Source: Liriodendron chinense
Lineage: Eukaryota > Streptophyta > Magnoliopsida > Magnoliales > Magnoliaceae
Assembly: GCA_003013855.2 (NCBI GenBank)
Contig: PVNU02000773.1
Coordinates: 3,165,001-3,229,000 of the forward strand
DNA length: 64,000 bases
Reading direction: 5' to 3'
The translations under genes and the position numbers were made by a program. Positions 11,856 through 22,334 of this stretch are shown in pieces; the first letter of the stretch is position 1; every line of letters starts with the position of its first letter. The notes beneath the pieces were generated by a model, which had not been told where the DNA came from, searched no databases, and was given only the letters and a program-made list of their open reading frames with translations.

Positions 11856-11988
11856 TGTGTGCTTCATGCGAGTAAAGCTTTGGGTCCGTTTTGGACAAAA
11901 GGATCCTGCCAAATTAGGATTAAGCCTAATCATAATTCAGATTGTTAATCTTCTGGGACAACCTAGGCCTGGCCCCCAGTAACACTTA

Positions 11989-13215
11989 GGGCCCATTCGG
12001 ATTGTAACTTACTTAAGCTACTTATCGGATAAGTAACTTATCTTGGTTTTTACTTAATCAACAGATAAGTAATCATAAGTAATCATCCTCACAGTCTATT
12101 TGGTCATAAGTAATCATCGTCACAGTCTATTTCAGCATCGTAAGTAATCATCCCTCAGTCTATTTGGTCACCCTCACATCAACTATCCATCATGTGGGGC
12201 CAAGCTTTAATGTGGATAGTTCACTGTGTGGCCCCTATCAATGTAGGCTGTCCATCATGTGGGGGCACCTTGGATGTGGGCCTCTACTTATTTGTTACTG
12301 TCCAACAAAACTGGAAAAACAGCTAAACATGGTAGATTTGTACGGACATCTCTGTGGACTCCAGGAATGTTCCACAAGTGGACGATGTTGTTCCCATTGT
12401 GAAATGGTGGGGCCCACAGAGCCTGGAACAAACAGATATTTATGTTTTCCATATCAATTAGGTCTCACGTGGCTTGGTTAACAAGTTTGATGGCAAAATA
12501 GCATGTGAACCACACCTCTGATGTGGGCCATCCATCATGCGGGGCCCACCTTGGATATGGTGACCTGGTAAACAGGTTTGATGGCAAAGAAAATCACATC
12601 CATCATGTGGGCCTCACCTCTGACGTGGGTCATCCATCATGCGGGGCCCGTCTTGGATATGGGTCACTCATCCTTAGGACCAACCTTTGATGTAGACCAT
12701 CCATCATGTGAGGCCCACCTTATGTGGATCATCCATCTTGTTAGGCTGTTCACCTGCACCGTCCATTCATTTCCCAACCTTTGTGGACCCACATCTCCAA
12801 GCGGTGGAGATGATGACTTTCACCATTGAAACCTTGTAAAAGTCTATCTTGATCATATGTATTGAATACACATTGTCCATCTTTTTGCCAGATAATTTTC
12901 CTAGACATGGGGCCACTAGGGAGTGGTTCTTAAGACTTGCCATGATAGCGTGTTACGGATCCACTTTACTTGTCCGGTTTCAAAGAAGCTTCCCTGCCAA
13001 TGAGTAGGGTTTCACAAGATGCCCTCAACTATTCAACTGATGGGAAAAAAACCAAAAAGTAAAAAATAAAACTAAATTACTTAACAAGTCTTCGGTCCAT
13101 CAGGAGGAGCTGGTAACCAGCTATTTACCCAAATAATTAACTTATTCAGAATAAGCAACTAAACTTCTGTTGTCAGCAGAATAAGTAACTTTTTTTGTTG
13201 CATCCCAAACGACCC
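11989..13215. mobile_element. Harbinger-like inverted-repeat element, 1.2 kb (copy A)
   Basis: The ends are GGGCCCATTCGGATTGTAAC on the left and, reverse-complemented, GGGTCGTTTGGGATGCAAC on the right, each flanked by TTA (11,986-11,988 and 13,216-13,218). A TTA target duplication is typical of PIF/Harbinger elements. Subterminal AAGTTACTTAT-type motifs occur at both ends. The interior has repeated CATCCATCATGCGGGGCCC units and no transposase. The counterpart in copy B is 54,357-55,578. Confidence 0.75.
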
Positions 13216-13869
13216 TTAAGGTCCAAGGCCTGGGCCCAGCCAAGACCTATCATTAGCCTAGTTCAACAGGCCCGAAATTTATAGAATCCCTATTTTCCAC
13301 ATGAAAGTCCATAATTTATCCAGTTAGCTAGTGGGCCACACGTACATGTACAAAAAATAGACACCCAATAAACGAAATCAACAGTCTACATTCTAGGTGC
13401 TCGGGTTGCCTGATGAAGGTGAAGTATTTGCAGGATTCGTAAGATATAAACATGCGCATATAATCTGGTCAAGACCGGGCAGACAAAAATTACTTGAGCC
13501 CAAGCCAGTCCGAGAATTGATCAGCCATGCACGCAAGTCGGCCAAGCTAATTGGTCAAAGCTGGTCCAAAGCTGGGTCAGGCTGGTCGGATGGGGTGTCT
13601 CCGGGCCCATTGAGCCAGCCAGAGATATTTACTACGAACAATAATTTATTAGTACGGGTTGATGAATTTAGGTAAAAGAAACTTTCAATCCATTTTATTC
13701 AACTCCCAAAAAATAAAAATTCAAAATCAACTTCGAAGTATGATTAGCTGATAGTGATTGATCATTCTAGAATAGAGGACGTGGATGGTTTGGATTATTG
13801 GGCGTCTTTGATGTGGGCCACAATGGGACCGTACATGCTGGCGATCATGAGTCCTAACAGAGGAAAAAC

Positions 13870-13930
13870 GAACCTGCATGGCTCAGTGGTAGACTCACAA
13901 GAGTTTCAAACATGACACCCATGCAGGTTC
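13870..13930 (+). other. tRNA-like hairpin, possible SINE head
   Basis: The 12-bp inverted repeat GAACCTGCATGG / CCATGCAGGTTC closes a 37-base loop that carries TGGCTCAGTGGTAGA, a good match to a pol III A box. GGTTCAGTG in the right arm is only a weak B box. It may be a tRNA-derived SINE fragment rather than a working tRNA. It is duplicated near 56,239-56,297 in copy B. Confidence 0.3.
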
Positions 13931-15464
13931 AGTGAGTTGGCATGTGTGGGGTGTGTGTTGTGCGCGGAAAATAAAACTAAAAAAAATAAAAAATAAAAAT
14001 AAAAACAAGGCAAAACGAACTTGGCCAGCTGTGATAGTGGTGACTGATATAGAGATAGGGCAATAAATAACAATAATAAGATTCTAAGGTAAAACTAATA
14101 ATAATAATAATTTTTTTATCCATGGTCCATCCACAGGGGGCGCAATAGACAGATGTTCTGGATTTCCCAACCATGGACCCTACTAGTTAAAATTGGAAAT
14201 ATAAGAATAGCATGCAAGGTTGTAAGGCCATGTATAATATTATTTGGCGTAGAGCAGCCTTCGTCCACAACGAGTCTTATGTCAAGTTAACGTGCAATGA
14301 TTTTACTTTCCACTGAATGGGATGCGGATTGGACGTGGACCCTACCACTACCATTTCTGTGGTGACCTGATGTGGCCGGATTTAATTGGGCCACATGCAA
14401 AGATGGGCTTGACCAAGTTTGTACTCTCAACCTCAGTAAGTTTCAAACATACTTTGTGTGGCTTCATCTCTACTAGCGAGACGTGGCCCAATCAAATCCC
14501 GCAACGTCAGGTCACCATAGACATGAGTAGTGGCAGGGACACCACGCAATCTGCACATGAATAATGGGGCACTGGTATATAGAGACAAAAATCAGGATGG
14601 TCCGTTCATTATCACACGATGAAATCAATCTACATGTGGCGACTTAACTTATTGAATGTGTGTGGCTCACCTGAAAGGAGAATAATGTTGGTCAACTGAT
14701 CAATCCAGTTAAACTTGTAGAAGAAAAATGCTTGTCATAAAAGAGAAATTCAACAGTCCAAATTCGGAGTATGTGTGGCTCATTAGATGAGAATACTCTC
14801 TTCACTCCGGACTTAAATTGGTTCCATATGCATTGCTAATCCAACACATATTCCGCCCTGTTTAGGCACACAGAGCAGCACCCCCTTTTAGGAAATGCCC
14901 ACTTTGCTTTCAGGAGCAAGGCGGTTATTTCGAAATTGATTCTTATTAATTAATTAAAATTCCCGTTGGTTGCCACTTTGAATTAGAGATCATAGTTTTA
15001 TAAATTGTATTTTATCAAGATTACTTGCAATCATTACCAAAATCTCTAATATTATTATTGTTACCTAAATCTAGTTGGGCGTGGCGTGAACACACTGGGT
15101 TAGGTTTAGACTTGGGCCGGGCTTGGACCTATCAGCTTGGCCTTGCATGCATGGCCCTATCAATTTTCAGGTCTGGTTTAGACACTAAGTCATTATAGCC
15201 CAACTCAACTTTCTTGTTATATCCTACAAATATGCCAATTCCAACTTTGATTAGGCAAATCATTCATGTAGGGCTGCCAATGGGTCAAGCTGGCTCATCC
15301 GATTTCAAACCTTAGCCCACTTTAGGCCGAGTTTGGGCTAAAATATTGTGCCCAAGAGGAGAGCTTGGGGCACGAAAGTGGGCGTCCGCTGCACAGAGGC
15401 TCAAGCCAAACTCAGGCTCGGTCGTTCAAATCATCATTGCACTAGATCACGCATGTTTGTTTGG

Positions 15465-15790
15465 CCTTTTGGATCACTCATTGGAAAGATAATTCGAGGA
15501 GCATTCAACTAAGATTAGAATTACCTCATTTGGAAACTGTTAGACCTTTCAAAAGTAGGCTTAAAGTCATCAATTATGAATTTTTTTAGCATCATGTATT
15601 TTTATAAAAACACTTATAACTCCCTTATTATAGGTCGGATCATAGCGATTTTAAGATCATTAGAAAGATAATTCGGTAAGCTTTCAATTAGGACTTGAAT
15701 CATCTTATTTGTAGATCGTTTGACCTTTCAAAACTATATACAAATTCGTCGATCATAGATTTTTCACAATTGATCATAAATCTTTCAAAA
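15465..15790. repeat. Imperfect direct repeat, about 165-bp period, two units
   Basis: Both units contain a TTGGATCA/GTCGGATCA start, GAAAGATAATTCG, a CATTCAACTAAGATTAGAAT-like block and GACCTTTCAAAA. The second unit starts near 15,635. It resembles debris of a retroelement, but no coding remnant is visible. Confidence 0.5.
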
Positions 15791-16201
15791 GGTCATAATT
15801 TTTCCAACATCACATGATCCCAATGAAAAATGCTCATAACTCCCCTCTTATATGTTGGATCACCGAAATCTTAGGCTCCATGCCCTTATGAACAGTATGG
15901 ATGGAGGGAGGTTTCGATCGTAAGCATTTCCCTACCTAATATGCCATGTGACCTATTCTACACCATTGATCTGGTTCTGCCAGATTTTGGTACAAATAGT
16001 GTCTGGATCATTTTGCTTTATCGAGTTTGTTTTGTTTATGTTGGTAAATTGGGTATGTTTTGGTTCCATGAAGTTAGAAGTACTTTGTGGAAGTGATCTT
16101 AGTCAATCATCCAAGTTGATGTAGATTGGTCTTAGCCAAGAAATTACTCAAATTGGACTTTTGCCTATTGCATGCAGCGACTTCACTGCATTTTCATGTA
16201 G

Positions 16202-16484
16202 GCCATCGGAAGGGACCCTGGCATTGGGTTCACCCACTTGAATTCCGTCTTGAGAGATTCATGCCATTTGATGAGAACGACCGAAGTCAGCACGTGGACG
16301 TTAGGGGGCAGCATTTCCATTTCTTGTCGTTCGGGAGCGGACAAAGAGGCTGCCCTGATGCTTCTCTAGCGTTGCAGGTCGTACAAACGACGCTTGCTTC
16401 CTTGATCCAATGCTTCAATTGGATGGTTGGGATTGGCGAGAGTGCAACTGTTGATATGATGGAGGGCCCAGGATTGACACTCCA
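16202..16484 (+). pseudogene. CYP93-type P450 exon-2 fragment (copy A)
   Basis: The translation begins inside exon 2, at the position of AIGRDPEHW in the intact genes. It includes HPLEFRLERFMPFDEND, VDVRGQHFHFLSFGSGQ and the haem cysteine in RGCPDASLALQ, ending at GPGLTL. A lost A near 16,219 shifts the frame. Everything before about residue 400 and after residue 490 is missing. The fragment stops exactly where a copia LTR begins (TGTTAG at 16,485), so the gene tail was separated by that insertion. The counterpart is 58,570-58,855. Confidence 0.85.
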
Positions 16485-17556
16485 TGTTAGATATAAGGAC
16501 GGGCTTGGTTAAGTCCTCATTTTCTTCTCAACCACCAATTCATTACAGCCATCTATTAATTGCAATTACACACCTATACTTACCTTACATGTAAATCTTC
16601 CTAAATTATCATGCACCAACTCATTTATAAATATACATAACCAGTGCATCTCAAATGGTAAGAGAGCACACGGATTCATCTCCATTTCATGCTATTTTAT
16701 GGTATCAAAGCAACGTTCAATCTAGGCCCTTGCTTAAAAAAAAATTCAACAAGCAAATCTTGTACCACTGATTAGAGCATACACCATATTGTGGTGTACA
16801 GTCTTCTCAATCCCAATCAATCATGACTACCGAGTCTTCTTCATCATCCAACGTCAGCTCCCCTACGGTTTGTCGGATCTCCATCCAATCTAGTAAACCC
16901 GACGACACTCAGCCATTTTATCACGATCAAGCTCACGTTGGAGAACTATGCCTTATGGCACAATCAAATCATACCTCTTATTCAAGACCAAAACCTTATG
17001 GGTTTTATCGATGGGAGTTTCCCTTGCCCAACTAAAGATATTGCTTTAGCATCCAACACCGGAGACTCATCTGTCAATCCAAATTTTGCCTCTTGGCAGT
17101 ACCAAGATCAATTCCTGCTTAGCTGGTTACTCTTCTCTCTCCGACGAAATTCACAGTCAAGTTATCGGTCTTGACAAATCGTGTTCCCTATGGACTGCCC
17201 TGAAGAAAACATTCTCTTCTCAATCTAGGGCTCGCACCATGCAACTTATTCTTGAGTTTCAATCGTTGAGAAAGGGTACAGACTCCATACAGAAGTATTT
17301 TCATCGAGCAAAGATGCTATCTCATCAGCTCTCCCTTGCCTCTCATCCAATTAATGATAAGGATCTCATGCTCTATATTCTCAGTGGCTTGCCTTTTAAA
17401 GATGGCCTTTTTCACACTGCAGTTGCAACTTGTCCAGATTCGATCTCTCTCAATGACTTGGTCTTCTACTCTTTAAAGAAGTACGTATCTCATGTGACAT
17501 TAATTCGGATGTTGCTCTTGCTACTGCTAATGTTGCACAAAAGACCACCCACCCAT
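16485..17556 (+). mobile_element. Ty1-copia 5' portion inserted in the P450 fragment (copy A)
   Basis: A candidate 205-bp LTR (TGTTAGATATAAGG to CTCCATTTCA, 16,485-16,689) is followed by a primer binding site, TGGTATCAAAG, at 16,700-16,710. The gag gene starts at 16,823. The element is cut at 17,557 by a gypsy LTR on the minus strand. The remainder is not in the window. Confidence 0.75.
16823..17556 (+). pseudogene. copia gag (UBN2 domain), frameshifted
   Basis: The protein contains LENYALWHNQIIPLIQDQNL, GFIDGS, a WTALKKTFSSQSRARTM stretch and LMLYILSGLPFKD, the hallmarks of copia gag (Copia_N plus UBN2). A frameshift before LENYALW is present in both copies, so it is old. A second, near 17,130, is specific to copy A. 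The frame then enters the gypsy LTR. Confidence 0.8.
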
Positions 17557-18099
17557 TGTCACCCTGAAATCTGAGACTCGAGTACAACAACCCAAGGCCT
17601 GAGTTTCAGAGTGCGAATTTAATCCAATTATAACATTTAGAGAAATTCCATTCCACATATCACAATACTACCAAACTAAAGTACTTTATTAATCATAACT
17701 TAAATCTCAAATTGAAGTTTAAATCAAACAACTACATCTACTCTGCAAAACATTTAAATCTACTAAAATCTGTTTCAATCATCTTCAAAAGAAATAAATT
17801 AAACCTAATCTAGGATAAGGCTTCTAATAAAAATAGTCGTCCAGATATTCTGCTTCAGTCGCTCCTCCTTCCTCCTGATACCCTGCAGGAACTGTGGTGA
17901 TTTTAGTGAGCTAAAGCCCAGTGAGGTCATTTCCATCACAGGTAATATTCCAGTTAATAAGATATTAGATGTAAAATATCGACAGCTAGAATTGTATGAA
18001 TATACGAGGATATGGTGATGATTAACACACTTTATGTTTTATTATGAATGAAACATGATTATCATGATGTCATGTATGTTATGATACGTGTGAGAGCAA

Positions 18100-18365
18100 C
18101 AAACGTCTAGGAACTCGTTGCCACTGAACATTAGAAACCTGTCGCAAATCAACCATGCTCACCTAACCGGTACAATGAGGCGGCAAATCAACCATGCACC
18201 ACTGATCCAACCGAGCAAATCAACCATGCTCAATAAGTGAAATGACCAAACTCGCTGCCACTGAACATTAGGAACCTGTCGCAAATCAACCATGCTCACC
18301 TAACCGGTACAGCGAGGCGGCAAATCAACCATGCACGCTAGGAGTCAAATCAGTCATGCTCCTGT
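18100..18365. repeat. Tandem CAAATCAACCATGC repeats within the LTR
   Basis: CAAATCAACCATGC occurs six times, and a longer unit (TGCCACTGAACATTAG, AACCTGTCGCAAATC, CTCACCTAACCGGTACA) occurs twice. The equivalent in copy B lies near 60,490-60,745. Confidence 0.7.
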
Positions 18366-18954
18366 TCTGTCGTTGTGTATAAAAGATGTATATGAATGTC
18401 ATGAATTATAGAAACATATCTTCAAGCATACAATGTATCTCAAACTCAATCCCAATCACACCATGCATGTGTCACCTTTATCTAAGCAGTTCATTGTCTA
18501 AACATTTAGTTTGTAGTAAATTAAGGAAGCTGAGAATAATTTGGAAAGTTATTAAAATATGTAAGGTAACCTAAGTCGAGTTTGTCTAATATCTTGATAT
18601 GTACAACTAGATAGGATGATTTGAAAAAAATATCAAGAATGAATAATTATAATACAATACTTAAGAATAGAGATCGAAGTGGGTCCCATACCTAAGACTC
18701 CCTTACAATTAATAGAGAAGAATAAAGACCATATCAAAAACTTGATTAAGAAAGCGAGTTGGAAAACGGATTCCTTACCCAAAAATCCAATGGTTAACAG
18801 CAAAAGAAGGAATTAAGACCTAGAATATAGCAACAAGAGGATCAAGGAAAATTAATCAGGAAATCATGAGATGAATCACTCACTTGCGACTTCCTTAAAC
18901 TTGAAAAGTACGAACTGAGTCGACTCAGTGAGTGGACTCAGTTTAAGAGAAAAA

Positions 18955-19123
18955 AGACCCCTCCTTTCTCCTTTCTTCTTCCTTTCTTTCTTCTTTCTTC
19001 CTTCTTTCTTTCTTTCTTCTTCTTCTTCTTTCTTCCTTCTTTCTTTCCTCTTTCTTTCTTTCCTTTGCTGGAACAGGGTCCAGCAGTGCTGCAGCAAGAC
19101 CACTCTCTCTCTCACTCTCAATT

Positions 19124-19155
<32 letters not shown>

Positions 19156-19181
19156 AGGCTTCTCTCTCTCTCTCTCTCTCT
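18955..19181. repeat. Pyrimidine tract and (CT)n microsatellite at the duplication breakpoint
   Basis: About 110 bases of TTTCTTCC-type pyrimidine tract are followed, after a short unique stretch, by two (CT)n runs separated by AAGG. The second run is the last place where copies A and B align. Low-complexity DNA of this kind is a typical site of assembly joins and of illegitimate recombination. Confidence 0.8.
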
Positions 19182-20575
19182 ATCTTTAATTTCAAAGATT
19201 CGTAATGTAGGAGCTTGCTATATTGATGTAAGGAGAAAGGACAAAACTAAGTAATTTACGACTAGTACTATTGAATTACGTATGTACAATGTGTCTGCAG
19301 TTGGTTTACACGAACTGAAATGATTTTAACTTAAAACTTTCGATTTCATATAGTCCTTAACGTTCACTCCGTACCATAAAGTCACGTATGCATTAGGTCT
19401 ACCACCTACACTCCCCGGGAACGGTACCTACCCACCACGGGGTTCTTAGAGGATCAAACCTTCTAGGAGTGGAAGCTTAGAAACCAGGAGGACCTGACAA
19501 AACATGAATTAGGGAGGACCTGACAACAACCTACACACACCACACACACTTAAAAATACTTTGAAAATAACCCAAAGTGAAATACACGTCCCATAAAGGT
19601 ACCGGTAACAACCGTACACTTTATAGAAGATCTGTCTTTCTGTCTTTAGTTGTCTCAGTGTATGTGGGACTTGTGAGTGGGTGTCAGGCTTTATGTATCA
19701 CTGACTTTCGTTATCGACTGATCAACGTAGTGTAAACACTGTTAAGTAAAAAAAAGAAGAATCTCGAGTACATGGGGTTAATCAACCCTGTTCCGAATCT
19801 TCTACTACTACTACTACAATCTCGGGTACAATAAAAAAACCCAGTAATTAAGTACCAATTCATACAAGGTCTTTAACATAAAAGAAGCGGAAGAAAATAA
19901 TAATAAATAATAATACTTTTTTATAACACACACCTGTTACACATGTTTCTAAACCACGAGTGAATATAGGATGGTATGTATTTACGATACACCATCAGGA
20001 TTTTACGTAGAGTTTACCCGAAAACTTTTAAAAGTAAAAATTTACGAACACCCTAAGGTGTGGTTGACAGAAACTTACCATCCTCTACACACGTGGTTGA
20101 GAGAACACTCCTCATTAGGTTTCTTACAACTGTACCAACACAAGTAAAAGGTACAGTTGGATTTCCTCTTTTGGAAACATGGGGTTCCCGATAGGTTGTC
20201 GTAAGAGTGCTTGTACTTGCGTGAAAAACTACGTCTTTAATACAATGTTTCTCAGTACGTGTAGGACGGACGGTCTGAATGATCGAATAGGCTTAACAGT
20301 GAACTGTTCATTTAATTCGAGTTGTCAGGTAGAAAACGTAGAGCTTTGGGAAGGAAGTAAGGATCTTGTCCTATTGTCTTTCTACTTTGAGATATTCAGT
20401 GTTTGAATTAGGGCTAATTTGAGTGTCTACGATGTTCCACTTAGTCCTTGGTAATTGTCTCTTGTTAACTTATTGACCATATAATTATGCATATACTATG
20501 AATAAATACCTTAAAATATCTTTGTAGCTTGATGACGTACTTTGTTGATGTACTATAATTTTTATTTTAAATGGT
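19182..20575. other. Segment of apparently reversed (not complemented) DNA
   Basis: No gene or repeat of the window is recognisable here on either strand. By hand count CpG is about 39 and GpC about 14, whereas the next 360 bases have about 5 and 12. Plant DNA is normally CpG-poor. Read backwards without complementing, 19,797-19,778 gives AAGCCTTGTCCCAACTAATT followed by GGGG and preceded by a CAT repeat, a tail motif familiar from plant SINEs. In the same reading, 20,361-20,282 is an 80-nt exon-like ORF between a pyrimidine-rich CTAG acceptor and a GTAAGT donor. The right boundary, 20,530-20,600, is approximate. Confidence 0.7.
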
Positions 20576-20924
20576 TTGGTGATTCCAACAGAACTTCTAA
20601 GCATGCAAAATGTCTAATGTAGTAGTATCACCTGGTTGTTTTAAGTGACAGATGAATCCACATTATTATAGATAGAAGATTTCCTATAAATGGTTTTTCC
20701 ATAGTTAGTGTTTCCTATCTATATTCATGCAAGTACTTATGTCCCTTCAACCGGTTCCCCCGGGCATTATGGATTACCCCTAGGGCACGTTGGATTCCCC
20801 CTGAGCACATGGTGGTTCTCAACTGTAAAATTTTTAATTTCTGGCCAAAAAAGATGAGCGAGAATTGGACTTCTAGTAAAAATAGCCACATGTCAGGCCT
20901 ATTGCAGTAAAAATCCAGCTGGGG
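20576..20924. other. Unclassified sequence with short GC-rich repeats
   Basis: CCGGTTCCCCCGGGCATTA, GGATTACCCCTAGGGCACG and GGATTCCCCCTGAGCACAT (20,750-20,815) are three degenerate copies of a roughly 25-bp unit. Such units are common in LTRs. No gene is seen. Dinucleotide polarity is normal here. Confidence 0.4.
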
Positions 20925-21905
20925 CTCGGATTAGGTACCCCCCTCGTCCCGAGCTCGAGACAAGCTAGGTCTCTGAGGGCCATCGTGACGTATGGATTTT
21001 ATCCATCTTGTCCATTCCGTTTTCCATGTCATTTGTGGTCATGAGCCCAAAAATGGGGCAGATCCAAGCTCAATTGGACTATTAAATAGGGATTAAAGGC
21101 TGACCGTTTGAAAAACTTCTTGAGTCCCACAGGAAGTTTGGATCAAGCTGATATTTGTGTTTTACCTCATCCAGGTTCTCTATGATCTTATGAACAGATT
21201 GGATGGAAAATAAACATCACGATGGTCCTAGGAAGGTTTTCAACGGTAAAAATCATTAGCACCCCTGCTTACTGTGGTGTGGCCCACTTCAACATTAGAT
21301 ATGCCTAATTTTTTTATCCTATGTACTAAAATGACATGGAAAAATTCATAGCCGGTGGCGATAAAATCAATACATCGCGGGAAGTACCTAATCCGCGCCC
21401 CAGTAGTTGACCCACATCACGTAAAGCATATCTTGTGTAAGTGATTGATTCAACTATCCTAGCCGCCTATAAAGTCGTCAATCGTTATTATTGAAGTTGG
21501 ACCGTGATTTTTAGTTGGAAATGATACAGTAGGTCATGGCGTACCGTAGTGATCAGTGGGATTGAACAGGAAGTAGATCCAAAACTCAAGTGGGCTACAG
21601 AGTGAGGATTGGACGGTCACCGTTGAAATTTTAGTGGTGTCACAAAAGTTTTGGATCAGTGTTATATTAGTGTTTCCCCTCCATTCATGGAGGTACGTAG
21701 GAATCACCTTACAAACGGTTTAGATGGCATCTAAATGTTAGGTGGCAATTAGGAACGTTTTCAACTGTGGGTATTCCATCCACACTGTTTCCTGTAGTAT
21801 GGCCCACTAAAATTTTGAATCTTCCTCGTGTTTGGATTGTGTCCTAAAATAGCTAACGAAGCCTATGGACGGAGTGGATATAATACAAACACGATAACGG
21901 AGTCA
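20925..21905. mobile_element. Two MITE-family segments
   Basis: The first segment (20,925-21,375) starts GGCTCGGATTAGGTACCCCC and matches 3,465-3,965. The second (21,405-21,905) starts CCCACATCACGTAAAGC, ends GGATATAATACAAACACG and matches 2,930-3,420. The two pieces are therefore in the opposite order here. Confidence 0.6.
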
Positions 21906-22106
21906 CGGATTGTTATGATAGGTTTGGTGGTTAGGATTTCTGATGAGATGTTCGATGTTTTGGAATGGCCGTAAATGTATGATTTGGGTTTTGGATTAAG
22001 GATTTAGATGTTTTTTGTTTTCAACCTTAAAAAAAATAATTAGCTTACATGGGAGACGGTACCCGGTCAGAGGCAAGTGGCGTGGTCCAGATGATTGCCA
22101 AGTACC
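21906..22106. other. No recognisable feature
   Basis: Short TTGG-rich intergenic sequence with no gene or repeat identified. Confidence 0.4.
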
Positions 22107-22316
22107 AAATGCCCACTAGCAACACTTGGTCAACGAGCCAGTACGAGAAATTATAGCTCTGTAGGTCCAAGTTGGCATCCAAATGCCTACTTGCAACACT
22201 TGGTTAACGAGCCAGTGCGAGAAATTATAGCTCTGTAGGTCCAAGTTGGCATCCACATGCCCACTTGCAACGAGCCAGTGCGAGAAATTATAGCTCTGTA
22301 GGTCCAAGTTGGCATC
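22107..22316. repeat. 74-bp tandem repeat, three units
   Basis: Units start at 22,107, 22,181 and 22,255. Each holds an AATGCCCACTTGCAAC-like start, CGAGCCAGTGCGAG and AAATTATAGCTCTGTAGG, ending CCAAGTTGGCATC. The third unit lacks 12 bases. The minus-strand ORF across it is periodic only because of the repeat. Confidence 0.9.
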
Positions 22317-22334
22317 TACGCAACACATAACATG

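Larger units (their letters stand above)
13219..16201. other. Intergenic DNA without a recognised gene
   Basis: It contains AT-rich sequence with A-rich and AAT-repeat tracts (13,970-14,115), a tRNA-like hairpin (13,870), GGGCTGCCAATGGGTCAAGC near 15,270 (resembling a hAT terminus, no partner end found) and an imperfect direct repeat (15,465-15,790). Short ORFs show no conserved protein. The equivalent in copy B is 55,582-58,569. Confidence 0.5.
1..19181 (+). repeat. Segmental duplication, copy A
   Basis: This block matches 42,372-61,560 almost base for base in the same orientation; position 1 corresponds to 42,372, so copy A may continue to the left of the window. Differences are scattered substitutions, many 1-nt homopolymer indels, and one replaced patch near 12,060-12,165. 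Homology stops inside a (CT)n microsatellite near 19,160-19,181. Beyond that, copy B continues through a gypsy LTR while copy A enters unrelated sequence. It could be a recent true duplication or two haplotypes assembled in tandem. Confidence 0.95.
17557..19181 (-). mobile_element. Truncated gypsy LTR (copy A)
   Basis: This matches the first 1.6 kb of the complete LTR at 59,930-62,640. It begins TGTCACCCTGAAATCTGAG, the outer 3' edge of a minus-strand LTR, and it ends in a (CT)n run where homology to copy B is lost. The LTR body, polypurine tract and pol seen in copy B are absent here. Confidence 0.8.

Noticed and set aside
18100..18365. CRISPR-like array of CAAATCAACCATGC
   Set aside because: Repeats are short, spacings irregular, the unit lies in an LTR and the DNA is plant nuclear.
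18876..19254. ORFs rich in serine/leucine/phenylalanine or lysine/glutamate on either strand
   Set aside because: They are translations of the pyrimidine tract and (CT)n microsatellite within an LTR, not proteins.
19182..20575. Ordinary chromosomal inversion or a divergent LTR of the gypsy element
   Set aside because: An inversion would appear normal on the opposite strand, and it does not. I could not align the segment to the rest of the LTR at 61,560-62,640 in forward, reverse-complement or plain-reversed reading.
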